Positions 33,523-41,971 of a DNA stretch of 64,000 nucleotides are shown here, piece after piece. Below the pieces are notes generated by a model. That model searched no databases. It was not told the origin of the DNA and worked only from the letters and a program-made list of their open reading frames with translations. The position numbers and the translations under genes were made by a program. Origin of the DNA: CAZFBA01 sp964517135 (GTDB lineage: Bacteria; Cyanobacteriota; Vampirovibrionia; JBFMGH01); contig CAZFBA010000020.1 of the NCBI GenBank assembly GCA_964517135.1, positions 1 to 64,000 on the forward strand, written 5' to 3'. The stretch's first letter is position 1. Every line of letters starts with the position of its first letter.

Positions 33523-33915
33523 TCAGGTGGTTTCTTCATATTCTTCAACCTGTCCATCAGTAATATCTTGGGTTTCAGGTGTTTCAAGAATCTTTTTTAT
33601 GAAGCCTTCAAGTTTATCACTGATTTCAAGTCTTTGTGATTCAGAAGAATGCCTGAGAAGCTCAACAAAAATTCTGACCGATTCATCAAAGTCATACCAG
33701 CGCCTGCGTCTGTTTTCACTTAATACCAGATAGTGAACGTCGATAGGCAGCATATCTGAGTAGGGTTTTTTAGTAATAAGATCTTCAATTAAATAGTTTG
33801 CCACCTGTCTTTTGAGGTTATCCGGCACAGATTCAAGCAGGTGCATGCTGACAGAAATGCTATCATTTCTATCATACCAGCGACTAATTTTAGATTTGTT
33901 ATTTTCTGATGACAT
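33523..33915 (-). CDS. Hypothetical protein with an internal duplication (RWYD repeat)
   Basis: The 130-residue acidic protein contains two similar halves. One starts RWYDRNDSISVSMHLLESV (about residue 12) and the other RWYDFDESVRIFVELLRHS (about residue 72). Each is a WYD motif followed by an amphipathic helix and a second helix (QVANYL and EISDKL). This suggests a small helical repeat domain that arose by duplication. It lacks a signal peptide or membrane segment. It is upstream of the sigma operon on the same strand but 397 bases away, so probably separately transcribed. The family is not recognised. Confidence 0.65.
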   Translation of the reverse strand: MSSENNKSKISRWYDRNDSISVSMHLLESVPDNLKRQVANYLIEDLITKKPYSDMLPIDVHYLVLSENRRRRWYDFDESVRIFVELLRHSSESQRLEISDKLEGFIKKILETPETQDITDGQVEEYEETT

Positions 33916-34254
33916 AAATTTCCAGTTCCCTGACTATATTGTTTTAAGATAACATAATTATACCTGTTAAGATAAATAATATTAATAAGAAAATTTGCGT
34001 AATTAAATATTTATTGCTGATGAGGGGCAATATTTGCCCGGAATATTTATACTATCTTGCTTTTTAACCCTGTCTTTTGAAAGAGCTGATAATACTTGCT
34101 GAAATCAGAATAATCGTGGCTTTTTCTATACTTTATAATTGCGAAGCGATATTAATATATATACAGATATATTGTTTTATCTACAAAATTCTTGCTGATA
34201 ATGGATGTATTTTAAGATATAGTGTTTTTGTCAGGTTTAATTGAGATTTAATAT
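33916..34254. other. Divergent intergenic region with a small palindrome
   Basis: AT-rich, with no gene seen. GGGCAA-TAT-TTGCCC at 34024-34038 is a perfect 6-bp inverted repeat that could be an operator for either neighbour. No confident promoter boxes were identified. Confidence 0.35.
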
Positions 34255-35196
34255 ATGGCAATCGTCTCTGCAAGCAGAAGAACAGATATACCGGCATTTT
34301 ATTCAGAGTGGTTCATTTCACGCATTCATGAAGGTTATGTTCTTTATCCGCTTCCACACTCAGATAAATTGAAATACCTTGAGTTGACTCCTGAAAACAT
34401 TGATTGTATTGTCTTCTGGTCTAAAAATTATGAGCGGCTTATGCAATATCTTGATATGCTGGATAACAGAGGGTATGAATATTATTTTCATTTCACGGTT
34501 AACAATTATCCTGAGTATCTTGAGCAAAATATTATAAAGGTTTCAGAGGCTATAGATCAGTTCAAGCGTCTTGCTGAACATAAAAGTCCTGATCATGTCT
34601 TATGGAGGTATGACCCAATAATAACAACAAAAGACTTAAATATTAATTTTCACCTCTATAACTTTGAAAACATTGCTTATAAGCTTAAAGATTATACCAG
34701 GCGCTGCTATATAGAATTTCTGGATATCTACAGAAAAGTTGAACGCAATTTTGACAGAAAACAAATTCATTCTTTACCCCTGTCTCAGGGGCAAAAAGAA
34801 ACACTGGTTAAAGGTTTAGCCTCTATAGCAGCCCAGTATAATATGGATGTTTTTGCCTGTTGTGATGATACACTGGTTTCTGAGACAGTTAAAAAGGCTC
34901 ACTGTATAGATTATGAGCTTATAGAAAAACTTACCGGCAAAAAAATCAACTTTAACTTTGCTCCTACAAGAAATGATTGCGGGTGCGCTAAAAGTATCGA
35001 TATTGGAGAATATGGAAGCTGTCTTCATGGTTGTCTTTATTGCTATGCATGTGAAACTATTTCAGAAGCTCAAAATTTCTACCAGACCCACAAGGCATCT
35101 TCTCCTGCATTAGACCCTTTAAAACTAAATAAATTCGACAACCAGAACCTGTTTAAACATACCAGAAATGATGATGGCCAGCTCAAACTTTTTTGA
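34255..35196 (+). CDS. DUF1848 protein with C-terminal radical-SAM-like Cys motif
   Basis: The 313-residue protein starts with IVSASRRTDIPAFYSEWF, the hallmark of DUF1848, and continues with IVFWSKNYERL, FHFTVNNYP and VLWRYDPII. Near the C-terminus are CGCAKSIDIGEYGSC and LHGCLYCYA, giving CLHGCLYC, a CxxxCxxC arrangement identical to the radical SAM cluster motif but at the wrong end of the chain for a standard radical SAM enzyme. A cluster-binding role is likely. Function of the family is unknown to me. The gene is monocistronic, and the ATG start gives the usual N-terminus of the family. No strong Shine-Dalgarno was seen. Confidence 0.85.
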   Translation: MAIVSASRRTDIPAFYSEWFISRIHEGYVLYPLPHSDKLKYLELTPENIDCIVFWSKNYERLMQYLDMLDNRGYEYYFHFTVNNYPEYLEQNIIKVSEAIDQFKRLAEHKSPDHVLWRYDPIITTKDLNINFHLYNFENIAYKLKDYTRRCYIEFLDIYRKVERNFDRKQIHSLPLSQGQKETLVKGLASIAAQYNMDVFACCDDTLVSETVKKAHCIDYELIEKLTGKKINFNFAPTRNDCGCAKSIDIGEYGSCLHGCLYCYACETISEAQNFYQTHKASSPALDPLKLNKFDNQNLFKHTRNDDGQLKLF

Positions 35197-35220
35197 TCAT
35201 TAGGTATCTCTGATTAATTA

Positions 35221-35296
35221 CCATTACTGTCCGGTTAAATTTTTGACCTACCTCTTCGCTGAACCCTGTTTAATAATTTTTGCCAGTTTCTTTAAT
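35221..35296. repeat. R3 repeat, copy without hairpin
   Basis: It matches 23446-23565 (ATTACTGTCCGGTTAAAT and GACCTACCTCTTCGCTGAAC, then TTTAATAATTTTTGCCAGTT) but lacks the 14-bp hairpin insert. It abuts R1 copy C directly. Confidence 0.6.
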
Positions 35297-35474
35297 AAGA
35301 CTGATGCATAACTATAATGATAGATTTTTTGTTTTCGATTTTCAAAGATTTTAAAAGTAAAGATATGGGTTGAGCGAGCAGGCGTAGCCTGGGAGTGAGA
35401 CCCCATGCCTTCCTTTAGGGTGGGTGGGATTAGGGCTTGAAAATCGAAAACTTTTTAAGTTATGCACTGATCTT
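35297..35474. mobile_element. R1 MITE-like element, copy C
   Basis: The 178-bp element begins AAGACTGATGCATAACTATA and ends AAGTTATGCACTGATCTT. The interior shares with copy B the segment GATATGGGTTGA(G/A)CGAGC, the AGGCGTAGCCT hairpin region and CTTTAGGGTGGG. The flanks are TTAAT on the left and TTAAT on the right, consistent with a 5-bp target duplication. No open frame is present, so any movement would need a transposase from elsewhere. Confidence 0.75.
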
Positions 35475-35532
35475 TTAATTTAACTTCCTGTAAAATTTTC
35501 TAATACAAAACAGATATTATGACCGGTTTTAT

Positions 35533-35576
35533 ACATTTATAATCAAAGTCATAAGTAATCAGATTTCAGAAAATAG
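35533..35576. repeat. R5 repeat, inverted copy
   Basis: Read on the minus strand, this gives CCCTCTATTTTCTGAAATCT and GATTACTTATGACTTTGATT, matching 20884-20928 at most positions and 627-656 in the core. The stretch from 35475 to the next gene otherwise shows no gene. Confidence 0.5.
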
Positions 35577-35736
35577 AGGGCACTTTTAGAATTTGGTCTC
35601 TATAATCTGAAATCTATACATTACTTTTAAGGATCAGTATATAAATAACTGCTTTACATTTATTAATAGTATTATCAACAATTTATATTCAGGCGTTTTA
35701 GTTCATAGCAGGTAGCACTAAAGGAAAGAATAACAC

Positions 35737-35967
35737 ATGGGTAATATTAATCTTCAAGAAACAAGAATAATCTTTATTTTGAATGCCTTGTTTGTCATTT
35801 ACCTCCTAATATCACTGGTTTTTTCTAATGTTATTCTGCCTGAAGGTACCAGAGATGTACAGAATGAATACCTTAAAAATAGATATCACATATTCAGCAA
35901 TATTCAAAACCCGGAGAAAGCACCTGCAATCCTTACACAGAATACTATTAAAGAGATTTATTTTTAA
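35737..35967 (+). CDS. Small single-helix membrane protein
   Basis: The 76-residue protein has one hydrophobic segment (about residues 9-31, IIFILNALFVIYLLISLVF) and a polar C-terminal part with no Cys. AAGGAAAG lies about ten bases before the ATG. It is isolated between repeats. I do not recognise it. Its ribosome-binding site and sound start support expression, but small size and lack of neighbours leave function open. Confidence 0.5.
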   Translation: MGNINLQETRIIFILNALFVIYLLISLVFSNVILPEGTRDVQNEYLKNRYHIFSNIQNPEKAPAILTQNTIKEIYF

Positions 35968-36001
35968 TTATTATTCTGAAAAAAGCGAAGAATCTTAAGA
36001 A

Positions 36002-36270
36002 ACCTCTGATTAATTACGGAATTATTTATTCCTGCAAAAACAGGGATTGAATCTGATACCGAATCGCAATCAAGAGGCTATAAAAGTCTTGCGAGCGAAG
36101 CGAAGGATCTATCAAATGTTTATTCTGGATTACCACATCGGGCTAAAAGCTATCCTCACAATGATAATAGTTTATTGAATGCCTGAATTAGCCCAAAATA
36201 AAACTCTCACCGGAGCGAACTTAGTTCGCTCCGGAGGTTATTAGCCTCTTTAGAGCTTTTGAGTCATCCT
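36002..36270. repeat. Repeat island: diverged R4 piece and R2 copy 2
   Basis: 36002-36060 resembles the start of R4 (CCTCTGATTAATTA, ATTCCTGCAAAAACAGGGAT). 36093-36110 carries GCGAGCGAAGCGAAGGATCT, the inverse of a fragment near 26620. 36153-36270 is R2 in inverted orientation, with hairpin CCGGAGCGAAC/GTTCGCTCCGG at about 36210-36233. The island ends about 50 bases before the tRNA gene. Confidence 0.6.
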
Positions 36271-36319
36271 TGTATGATAAAAATAACATATCCAGCAAAT
36301 ATATCTTGTAGAAAAAAAC

Positions 36320-36393
<74 letters not shown>

Positions 36394-36416
36394 ATATTAT
36401 TCTTCTAACATTATAA

Positions 36417-39400
36417 TCACAACGCATTCATCTTGCAAAGTAGTTTGTAAACACATTTTTTACAGGGCTCTTTTTGCTGCTTTTCACCGTCAATGCCTGA
36501 AAACTCAAGTGCCTGAATCTTCTCAAAAGTCGAAACAATCTTTTCTGTTATACGAGTGCGGTCATCTTCTGAAAGGCCTACTCTGATTGACTTTGAAGGC
36601 TCTTCAAGAAAAATTACCTGCCCTTCTACAACCTCTTTGTCTTTGTTTTTTAGCTCATAAAGCAGCTTATAAAAACATAGTTGATCAAAATAGTGATAAT
36701 GTGTGCCATCTTCATTTAAAATCTGACGTTCAGACTTAGGGTTTCCTGTTTTATAGTCTATGACAGTATATTGCCCCCGGTTATATGTGTCAATACGGTC
36801 AATAAAGCCTTTTATAAGATATTTATCAACAGGTATAAAGCTTATGTTGACCTCAATACCATCAATGTTATTGATCGGTGTTTCTAATAACCTTTTATAA
36901 TAAGCATCAAGTAATTTGATACCGTTCATCATCCTTATATCCCGCTCCTGAACAGAAGGGAAGAGTGCTTTTTCCATAGCCTGCTTAAAATATTTAACCA
37001 GAGCATCTTTGCTGTCAAACTTACCTGACTTCATTGCAGACCTGATAAACTTTTCAAGAGCTTTATGGACAGCACTGCCGAAACTTAATGCAGGGCTAAT
37101 TACTTCTAGCTGTGGAATGCGATAAATGTATTGATACAAAAACTGCTTCGGACAACAGTTATAAAGATACAATGATGACGGACTCATCACATGCTTTTCT
37201 GCCCGCAATTTTAAATCTTCTAAGAACCTGCTTTCATAATATACATAAGACCGGCTGAATTGTGATATTACACTATCTACATATTCTTCAGTAGAAAGTT
37301 CATGATTTTTCTTCTCTATCAAACTCTCTTCTTTAATTGCATTTTGTATAAATAAACTTAGCTCAGTGTTCTTGCCGTTACTGGTAGATGAATAGGTCAA
37401 AAATAACCTTTCTTTAGCTCTTGAACACCCCACAAACAGTATTCTTGCAACTTCTGCCTCTTTCGTAAACTCAACCCTTGTCGTGGGAACTCTCAAAATG
37501 CTCCGGGTTGGCTTTTTCTCCCAGTTTTTAGCATTCAGATTGACCAGAAAGACATACTTAAACTCTCTCCCCTTCGACTTATGAAGTGTGATAAGCTGAA
37601 CAGCATTTTCAATAAAGTTATTTTCGTCAATTTGCAGGTTGATATCCTCCTTGAGAGAGCTATCAAGATAACTTAGCAGCATCGTCAGCGTTGCAGGATG
37701 AGTAATCTTCTCAAAAGTCCTGGTTTCATCCACCAGCTTCTTAAGAGATAAGATATTCTCAAATCTGTCTTTCTTCTGTCTGGCATAATAATTTAGTATA
37801 CCAGTCTGGTTAACCAGGTGAATAATAAGGTTTGAAAGGGTTTCATTGTTGATCAGGTTCTTCAATTGATCGAAGGTATCAATAAAACCCTGTATAGTCT
37901 CAGCTGACTGCCATTTTTGGCTTTTAAGATGTTTTTTGATCAGCGAAATAAAATCGTTTCTGGTCTTAAGGTTTTCTTGAATCAAAAAGGTATAATCACC
38001 TGCAGCAAAGTTAAACGGCGGATGAGCGACCAGGCCAAACAGGCCCATAGCATTTTCCTGATGGTTTTCTAAGGCCTTAAGATACAGATAAACAAGAAGA
38101 GAGGGCTTGAGAGAAAAGATATCCTTTTGTCTGCTGATTTGATACGGTATATTTCTGGCTTTAAGCAGGTCTGCAAAGGCTTCAAGCTCGCTATTGGTTC
38201 TGGCAAGTATCGCTATTTCAGAGCGTTCAATCCCGGGGTTGTTTTCGATAATAGACTGAATACGGTCAGCTATATAATTATTCTCCTGTATGATATCAAT
38301 AAAGGTATGCATTTCAACCTTATCATCTCTTTTAAGAAGCGAGGGGTTTTTAGCTACAAGCTTTTTAGAGATCTTATATTGCTCAAATTCCGGGTTGCTT
38401 TCAAGCCTGGTGGTATCCTGAGAGATAATACGGTGAGCAAAATCCAGAATGACCTGAGTGGAACGGTTATTTTCATCCAGGCAGATAACTTTTGCCTCAG
38501 GGTAGTGCCTTAAAAATCTCTCAAGATTGTCTACCTGTGCCCCTTGAAAAGCATAAATAATCTGATCATCATCTCCTACCACAAATACATTGGCTGAAGG
38601 TTCATCAGACGCAAGATTAAAGATTAACTCATTTTGAGAATGGTTAGTATCCTGATATTCATCCACGAGAATATAGTCAAACTGGCTTTTGACTTCTTCT
38701 AGAAAGGCAGGGTCTTCTTCAAAATTGTCCAGTACAAGATTAATCATATCGTCAAAGTCTATAAATGAATATTGATTCATTTTTTTGAGATATTTTTCGT
38801 GGATATCCCATATTTCACAGGCTTTTTTAATTTGAGAGTCAAGGGTTTCAATTTCTTTGATGGTGGTTTTAAGTCTGTTTCGTTTGCCGGCCCTGTTAAG
38901 TTCTTCCTGTTCGGTTTTGACCTGCTCAAGACGTCTGAGTTCAGGCTTCCAGGCAGGGTCTGTCTCAAGAATATTCAAGTATTTTTCCCTGTTTATACGG
39001 TTGAGCTTAATCTCATGAACGGCGTTGACAAGGTAATTAACATAAAAATAAGGGTCATTATGCTTTGTTACCAGATATTTAGGACGATATTCATCAACTA
39101 CTTCTCTCATCAGGCGGGTTTGATTGAGCTTATCAATGATATTAAAATCCTCTAATAGCTCGAATTTCAGGGCGTTTTGAGATATTATATCGCTGCAAAA
39201 AGCATGATATGTATGAATGATAACCGAAGAGGCACGGGTACCTGCCTGATTCAATAACCGCAATTTCATTTCGCTGGCTGCCGCTTCGCTGAATGTCAGT
39301 GCAAGAATTCTTTCCGGGTTGATGCTCTGTTTGATCATATGTTCAATTCGTTTAATAATAATGGTTGTTTTGCCAGTTCCGGGGCCGGCTAGCACCATTA

Positions 39401-39482
39401 CTGGGCCTTTTAGTGTATCGATACATTCCTGTTGCTTCTGGTTTGGGGTTATATCGCTAACTGTTTTTGTTGGTGTTTGCAT
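36417..39482 (-). CDS. UvrD/Rep-type helicase fused to RecB-like Fe-S nuclease
   Basis: The 1021-residue protein is a superfamily 1A helicase with Walker A LAGPGTGKTT, Walker B-type ILVDEYQDTN, VGDDDQIIYAFQGA and LHKSKGREFKYVF. The C-terminal 250 residues are a PD-(D/E)XK nuclease domain: FGSAVHKALEKF, then IDRIDTYNRGQYTVIDYKTG with the Asp and Lys, and QLCFYKLL. Cysteines at CPKQFLYQY before the nuclease and CKKCVYKLLC after it match the 4Fe-4S staple seen in AddB and related nucleases. It probably resects or repairs double-strand breaks in place of RecBCD or AddAB. It stands alone downstream of tRNA-Pro's reading direction. A nuclease-free UvrD would be shorter. Confidence 0.88.
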   Translation of the reverse strand: MQTPTKTVSDITPNQKQQECIDTLKGPVMVLAGPGTGKTTIIIKRIEHMIKQSINPERILALTFSEAAASEMKLRLLNQAGTRASSVIIHTYHAFCSDIISQNALKFELLEDFNIIDKLNQTRLMREVVDEYRPKYLVTKHNDPYFYVNYLVNAVHEIKLNRINREKYLNILETDPAWKPELRRLEQVKTEQEELNRAGKRNRLKTTIKEIETLDSQIKKACEIWDIHEKYLKKMNQYSFIDFDDMINLVLDNFEEDPAFLEEVKSQFDYILVDEYQDTNHSQNELIFNLASDEPSANVFVVGDDDQIIYAFQGAQVDNLERFLRHYPEAKVICLDENNRSTQVILDFAHRIISQDTTRLESNPEFEQYKISKKLVAKNPSLLKRDDKVEMHTFIDIIQENNYIADRIQSIIENNPGIERSEIAILARTNSELEAFADLLKARNIPYQISRQKDIFSLKPSLLVYLYLKALENHQENAMGLFGLVAHPPFNFAAGDYTFLIQENLKTRNDFISLIKKHLKSQKWQSAETIQGFIDTFDQLKNLINNETLSNLIIHLVNQTGILNYYARQKKDRFENILSLKKLVDETRTFEKITHPATLTMLLSYLDSSLKEDINLQIDENNFIENAVQLITLHKSKGREFKYVFLVNLNAKNWEKKPTRSILRVPTTRVEFTKEAEVARILFVGCSRAKERLFLTYSSTSNGKNTELSLFIQNAIKEESLIEKKNHELSTEEYVDSVISQFSRSYVYYESRFLEDLKLRAEKHVMSPSSLYLYNCCPKQFLYQYIYRIPQLEVISPALSFGSAVHKALEKFIRSAMKSGKFDSKDALVKYFKQAMEKALFPSVQERDIRMMNGIKLLDAYYKRLLETPINNIDGIEVNISFIPVDKYLIKGFIDRIDTYNRGQYTVIDYKTGNPKSERQILNEDGTHYHYFDQLCFYKLLYELKNKDKEVVEGQVIFLEEPSKSIRVGLSEDDRTRITEKIVSTFEKIQALEFSGIDGEKQQKEPCKKCVYKLLCKMNAL

Positions 39483-39673
39483 ATTTTCCTGATTTCTTTT
39501 CTAATTTTATGTAGATATTTTATAATAATAATTATACGCACAAAAAACCTGTCAGGGAACTCAATAAACAGTAATAGTTATCATTACTAAAAAGAAAAAG
39601 GCATAAATTCTCTGATTAATCAAACAATAAAACGATTTTTTCTACCCGTGCACGCAATTATGAGGATCAAACT

Positions 39674-40618
39674 ATGAATAACCTTATGATAACTACACTC
39701 GAAGACTATTTAAACGTAATACAGGAAAATAGCTTCTTTAATAACTTTTTTGATTCTCTCTATGAAGGTATATTCATTATAAATAATGAGAAAAAAGTTA
39801 TCTTCTGGAACAAATCAGCTGAAATCATAACAGGCTATAACAGAGATTCAGTAATGAACACCACCTGCGATGGAGAAAAGTTTGTACATATTGATAAAAA
39901 CGGCAATAAGATCAACATAGATGAATATCCTGTTATTAAATGCCTTCAACAGGGTGAAGTAATTAATCAGAAATCTATTATAATACACGAAAAAGGCTTT
40001 ATGGTACCTGTATTAATCTCGGCCATTCCACTGAAGGACAAAGAAGGAAATATTATTGGTGCAGCTGAAACCATCCTGGATGATACAGCACACGAAGACC
40101 TTGAAAAAGCTCACGAACGCATCAGAGAATCTGCCACTAAAGACCCTCTGACAGCTCACCTGACCAGAGCTGAAATCGTAAATAGAGTCAACATCGAAAT
40201 GGAGAAAGCTGACAGATACGAAATGCCACTCTGTCTCTGTATTTGTGATATTGACAACTTTAAAAAGATCAATGAAAACTGGGGTAATATTATTGGTGAT
40301 GCTATTATTAAAACAGCAGGAGAAACACTAAGAAACCATCTCAGAAGAACAGACCTTATAGGACGCTATAGCAATGACCAATTTCTAATTTTGTTACCTC
40401 TTATAGATATGCACAGAGCCTGGATTGCTATTGAAAAACTACAGAAAAAGTTTAATGAACTAGAAATAGAAGCTATTAATAATGGCAAAATCTCTCTCAG
40501 CTTCGGCCTTACAGAAATACTTCAGGATGATTCTGTGGAAGACTTCATAGACAGAGCAGAAAGCGCACTCTATAAAGCTAAAAAACTGGGCAAAAACCGT
40601 ATCGAAATCTTTAGATAA
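39674..40618 (+). CDS. PAS-GGDEF protein with degenerate active site
   Basis: Residues 20-135 form a PAS domain (GIFIINNEKKVIFWNKSAE). Residues about 150-314 form a GGDEF domain: KDPLTAHLTRAEI, CDIDNFKKINENWGNIIGDA and a C-terminal AESALYKAKKLGKNRI. The signature that gives the family its name reads SNDQF rather than GGDEF, so both glycines and the metal-binding Glu are changed. Diguanylate cyclase activity is therefore doubtful. The metal-binding Asp of CDIDNF is kept, so nucleotide binding may remain. No membrane segment is present. The protein may act as a c-di-GMP or GTP sensor. It is divergent from the helicase gene and followed 114 bases later by the BtpA-like gene. Confidence 0.85.
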   Translation: MNNLMITTLEDYLNVIQENSFFNNFFDSLYEGIFIINNEKKVIFWNKSAEIITGYNRDSVMNTTCDGEKFVHIDKNGNKINIDEYPVIKCLQQGEVINQKSIIIHEKGFMVPVLISAIPLKDKEGNIIGAAETILDDTAHEDLEKAHERIRESATKDPLTAHLTRAEIVNRVNIEMEKADRYEMPLCLCICDIDNFKKINENWGNIIGDAIIKTAGETLRNHLRRTDLIGRYSNDQFLILLPLIDMHRAWIAIEKLQKKFNELEIEAINNGKISLSFGLTEILQDDSVEDFIDRAESALYKAKKLGKNRIEIFR

Positions 40619-40731
40619 CCAGAAATAAACCCTTATCACTAAATTATTAAACTGCTTAACATTACCTTCAGAATCTATGGAAACCGCACAGTTTGTGTGA
40701 TAATCTCAAAACCATAAGAAGGTTTTCGTTT

Positions 40732-41529
40732 ATGTTAAAAGAATTATTTGGATCAAATAAACCTGTTATAGGCGTAGTGCATCTTTTGCCACTGCCTAGC
40801 TCTGCAAATTATGATGGAAACTTTCATCATGTTGTGCAGAAAGCTGAACAAGAAGCTTCAGCTATAGCTACTGCTGGTTTTGATGGCATAATTATTGAAA
40901 ATTACTATGATATACCTTTTGCAAAAGACTGTGTTGACCCCGCTGTTGTGTCTTCAATGTCTCTGATTGCTAAAAGGATTATGCATATTACTGATAAGAC
41001 TATCGGTATTAATGTATTGAGAAATGACTCGAAATCTGCTATTGCCATTGCTAGCTGTACCGGGGCAAGATTTATACGAGTAAATGTACTTACAGGGGCG
41101 ATGGTAACAGATTCTGGTATTATAGAAGCTTCTGCACCTACCCTGTTGCCCTATAGAGAAGCCATTAAGGCCCGTGAGATAAAACTTTTTGCTGATGTTA
41201 TGGTTAAACATGCCTACCCACTTGGTATACCCTCAAGTATTGTTGATCAGGCAAAAGAAACTGTATACAGGGGGCTTGCTGATGCTATTATTGTATCAGG
41301 AGTTGCTACCGGTTCTTCTGCTGACATTAAAGATCTTGAAATGATTAAAAATGCCCTTCCTGAAGTACCTCTTCTGGTTGGAAGCGGTTTGAATACCCTT
41401 AATGCAAAAGATATGCTTGATATTGCAGATGGAGCCATTGTTGCTACATCCATTAAAAGAGATGAAGGCCTTAAATCATATATTGATATTGCAAAAGCAG
41501 AAAAGTTACTTGAAATTATACGTTCATAA
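40732..41529 (+). CDS. BtpA-family TIM-barrel protein
   Basis: BtpA is named for a cyanobacterial protein needed for stable photosystem I, but the family is widespread and includes SgcQ-like proteins without any link to photosynthesis. The 266-residue product shows the family pattern: IGVVHLLPLPSSANY, GFDGIIIENYYD, GINVLRNDSKSAIAIA, FIRVNVLTGAM and LPLLVGSGLN-like segments (VPLLVGSGLNTLNA). The ATG at 40732 is preferred, with AAGAAGG nine bases upstream. The next gene, a small zinc-ribbon protein, starts 15 bases after the stop, so the two form an operon. In this context a phosphosugar or nucleotide-related role is more plausible than photosystem assembly. Confidence 0.85.
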   Translation: MLKELFGSNKPVIGVVHLLPLPSSANYDGNFHHVVQKAEQEASAIATAGFDGIIIENYYDIPFAKDCVDPAVVSSMSLIAKRIMHITDKTIGINVLRNDSKSAIAIASCTGARFIRVNVLTGAMVTDSGIIEASAPTLLPYREAIKAREIKLFADVMVKHAYPLGIPSSIVDQAKETVYRGLADAIIVSGVATGSSADIKDLEMIKNALPEVPLLVGSGLNTLNAKDMLDIADGAIVATSIKRDEGLKSYIDIAKAEKLLEIIRS

Positions 41530-41543
41530 GAAGGATAGCGTTA

Positions 41544-41750
41544 ATGAAGATATTTCTAAAAGAAGTAAATAACAGCCTTGAAGACTTGTTACCACCTGAG
41601 TTTCTTGGTAATGCAATTAATGAAGTACCCTGTATCTCTGAAGGCTGCACAGGCAAGCTTCATTATCTTATCAAACAGGCTTATGATGGTTCAGCAGTGA
41701 TGTGCCCCCGGTGCAAAAAGGCTATTATTATTAAGCCCACAGAAATTTAA
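41544..41750 (+). CDS. Small zinc-ribbon-like protein
   Basis: The 68-residue protein carries four Cys as CISEGC and CPRCKK, separated by about 20 residues, consistent with a zinc ribbon. There is no membrane segment. AAGGA precedes the ATG by about nine bases, and the gene follows the BtpA-like gene by 15 bases. The N-terminal half has a helix (LEDLLPPEFLG). Small zinc ribbons often bind nucleic acids or serve as adaptors, but nothing specific can be claimed. Confidence 0.65.
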   Translation: MKIFLKEVNNSLEDLLPPEFLGNAINEVPCISEGCTGKLHYLIKQAYDGSAVMCPRCKKAIIIKPTEI

Positions 41751-41971
41751 ACAACGCAATCTTTGCTGGGGCTTGTGCAATATATTTATTCCTTGTAAAA
41801 ATCCATGGCTGCCTGACTGGCCTGCTTTCTGGTTATTAAAAAGCATTGACTTCTTTACCTGCCAATCTTATAAAACAATTTCTGTTAAAAATGTAACAAT
41901 TTCAGTTGAAAAGGGCAATCAATACTTTCAGGGGTGTTATATAATTATCAAGGGGAAAATAGGTATAGAAA

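Noticed and set aside
23424..36270. CRISPR array
   Set aside because: The repeats are dispersed, of several families, in both orientations, and have no regular spacers; no cas gene is present.
40732..41529. BtpA as evidence of photosynthesis
   Set aside because: The family is widespread in non-phototrophs, and no photosystem gene is in the window.
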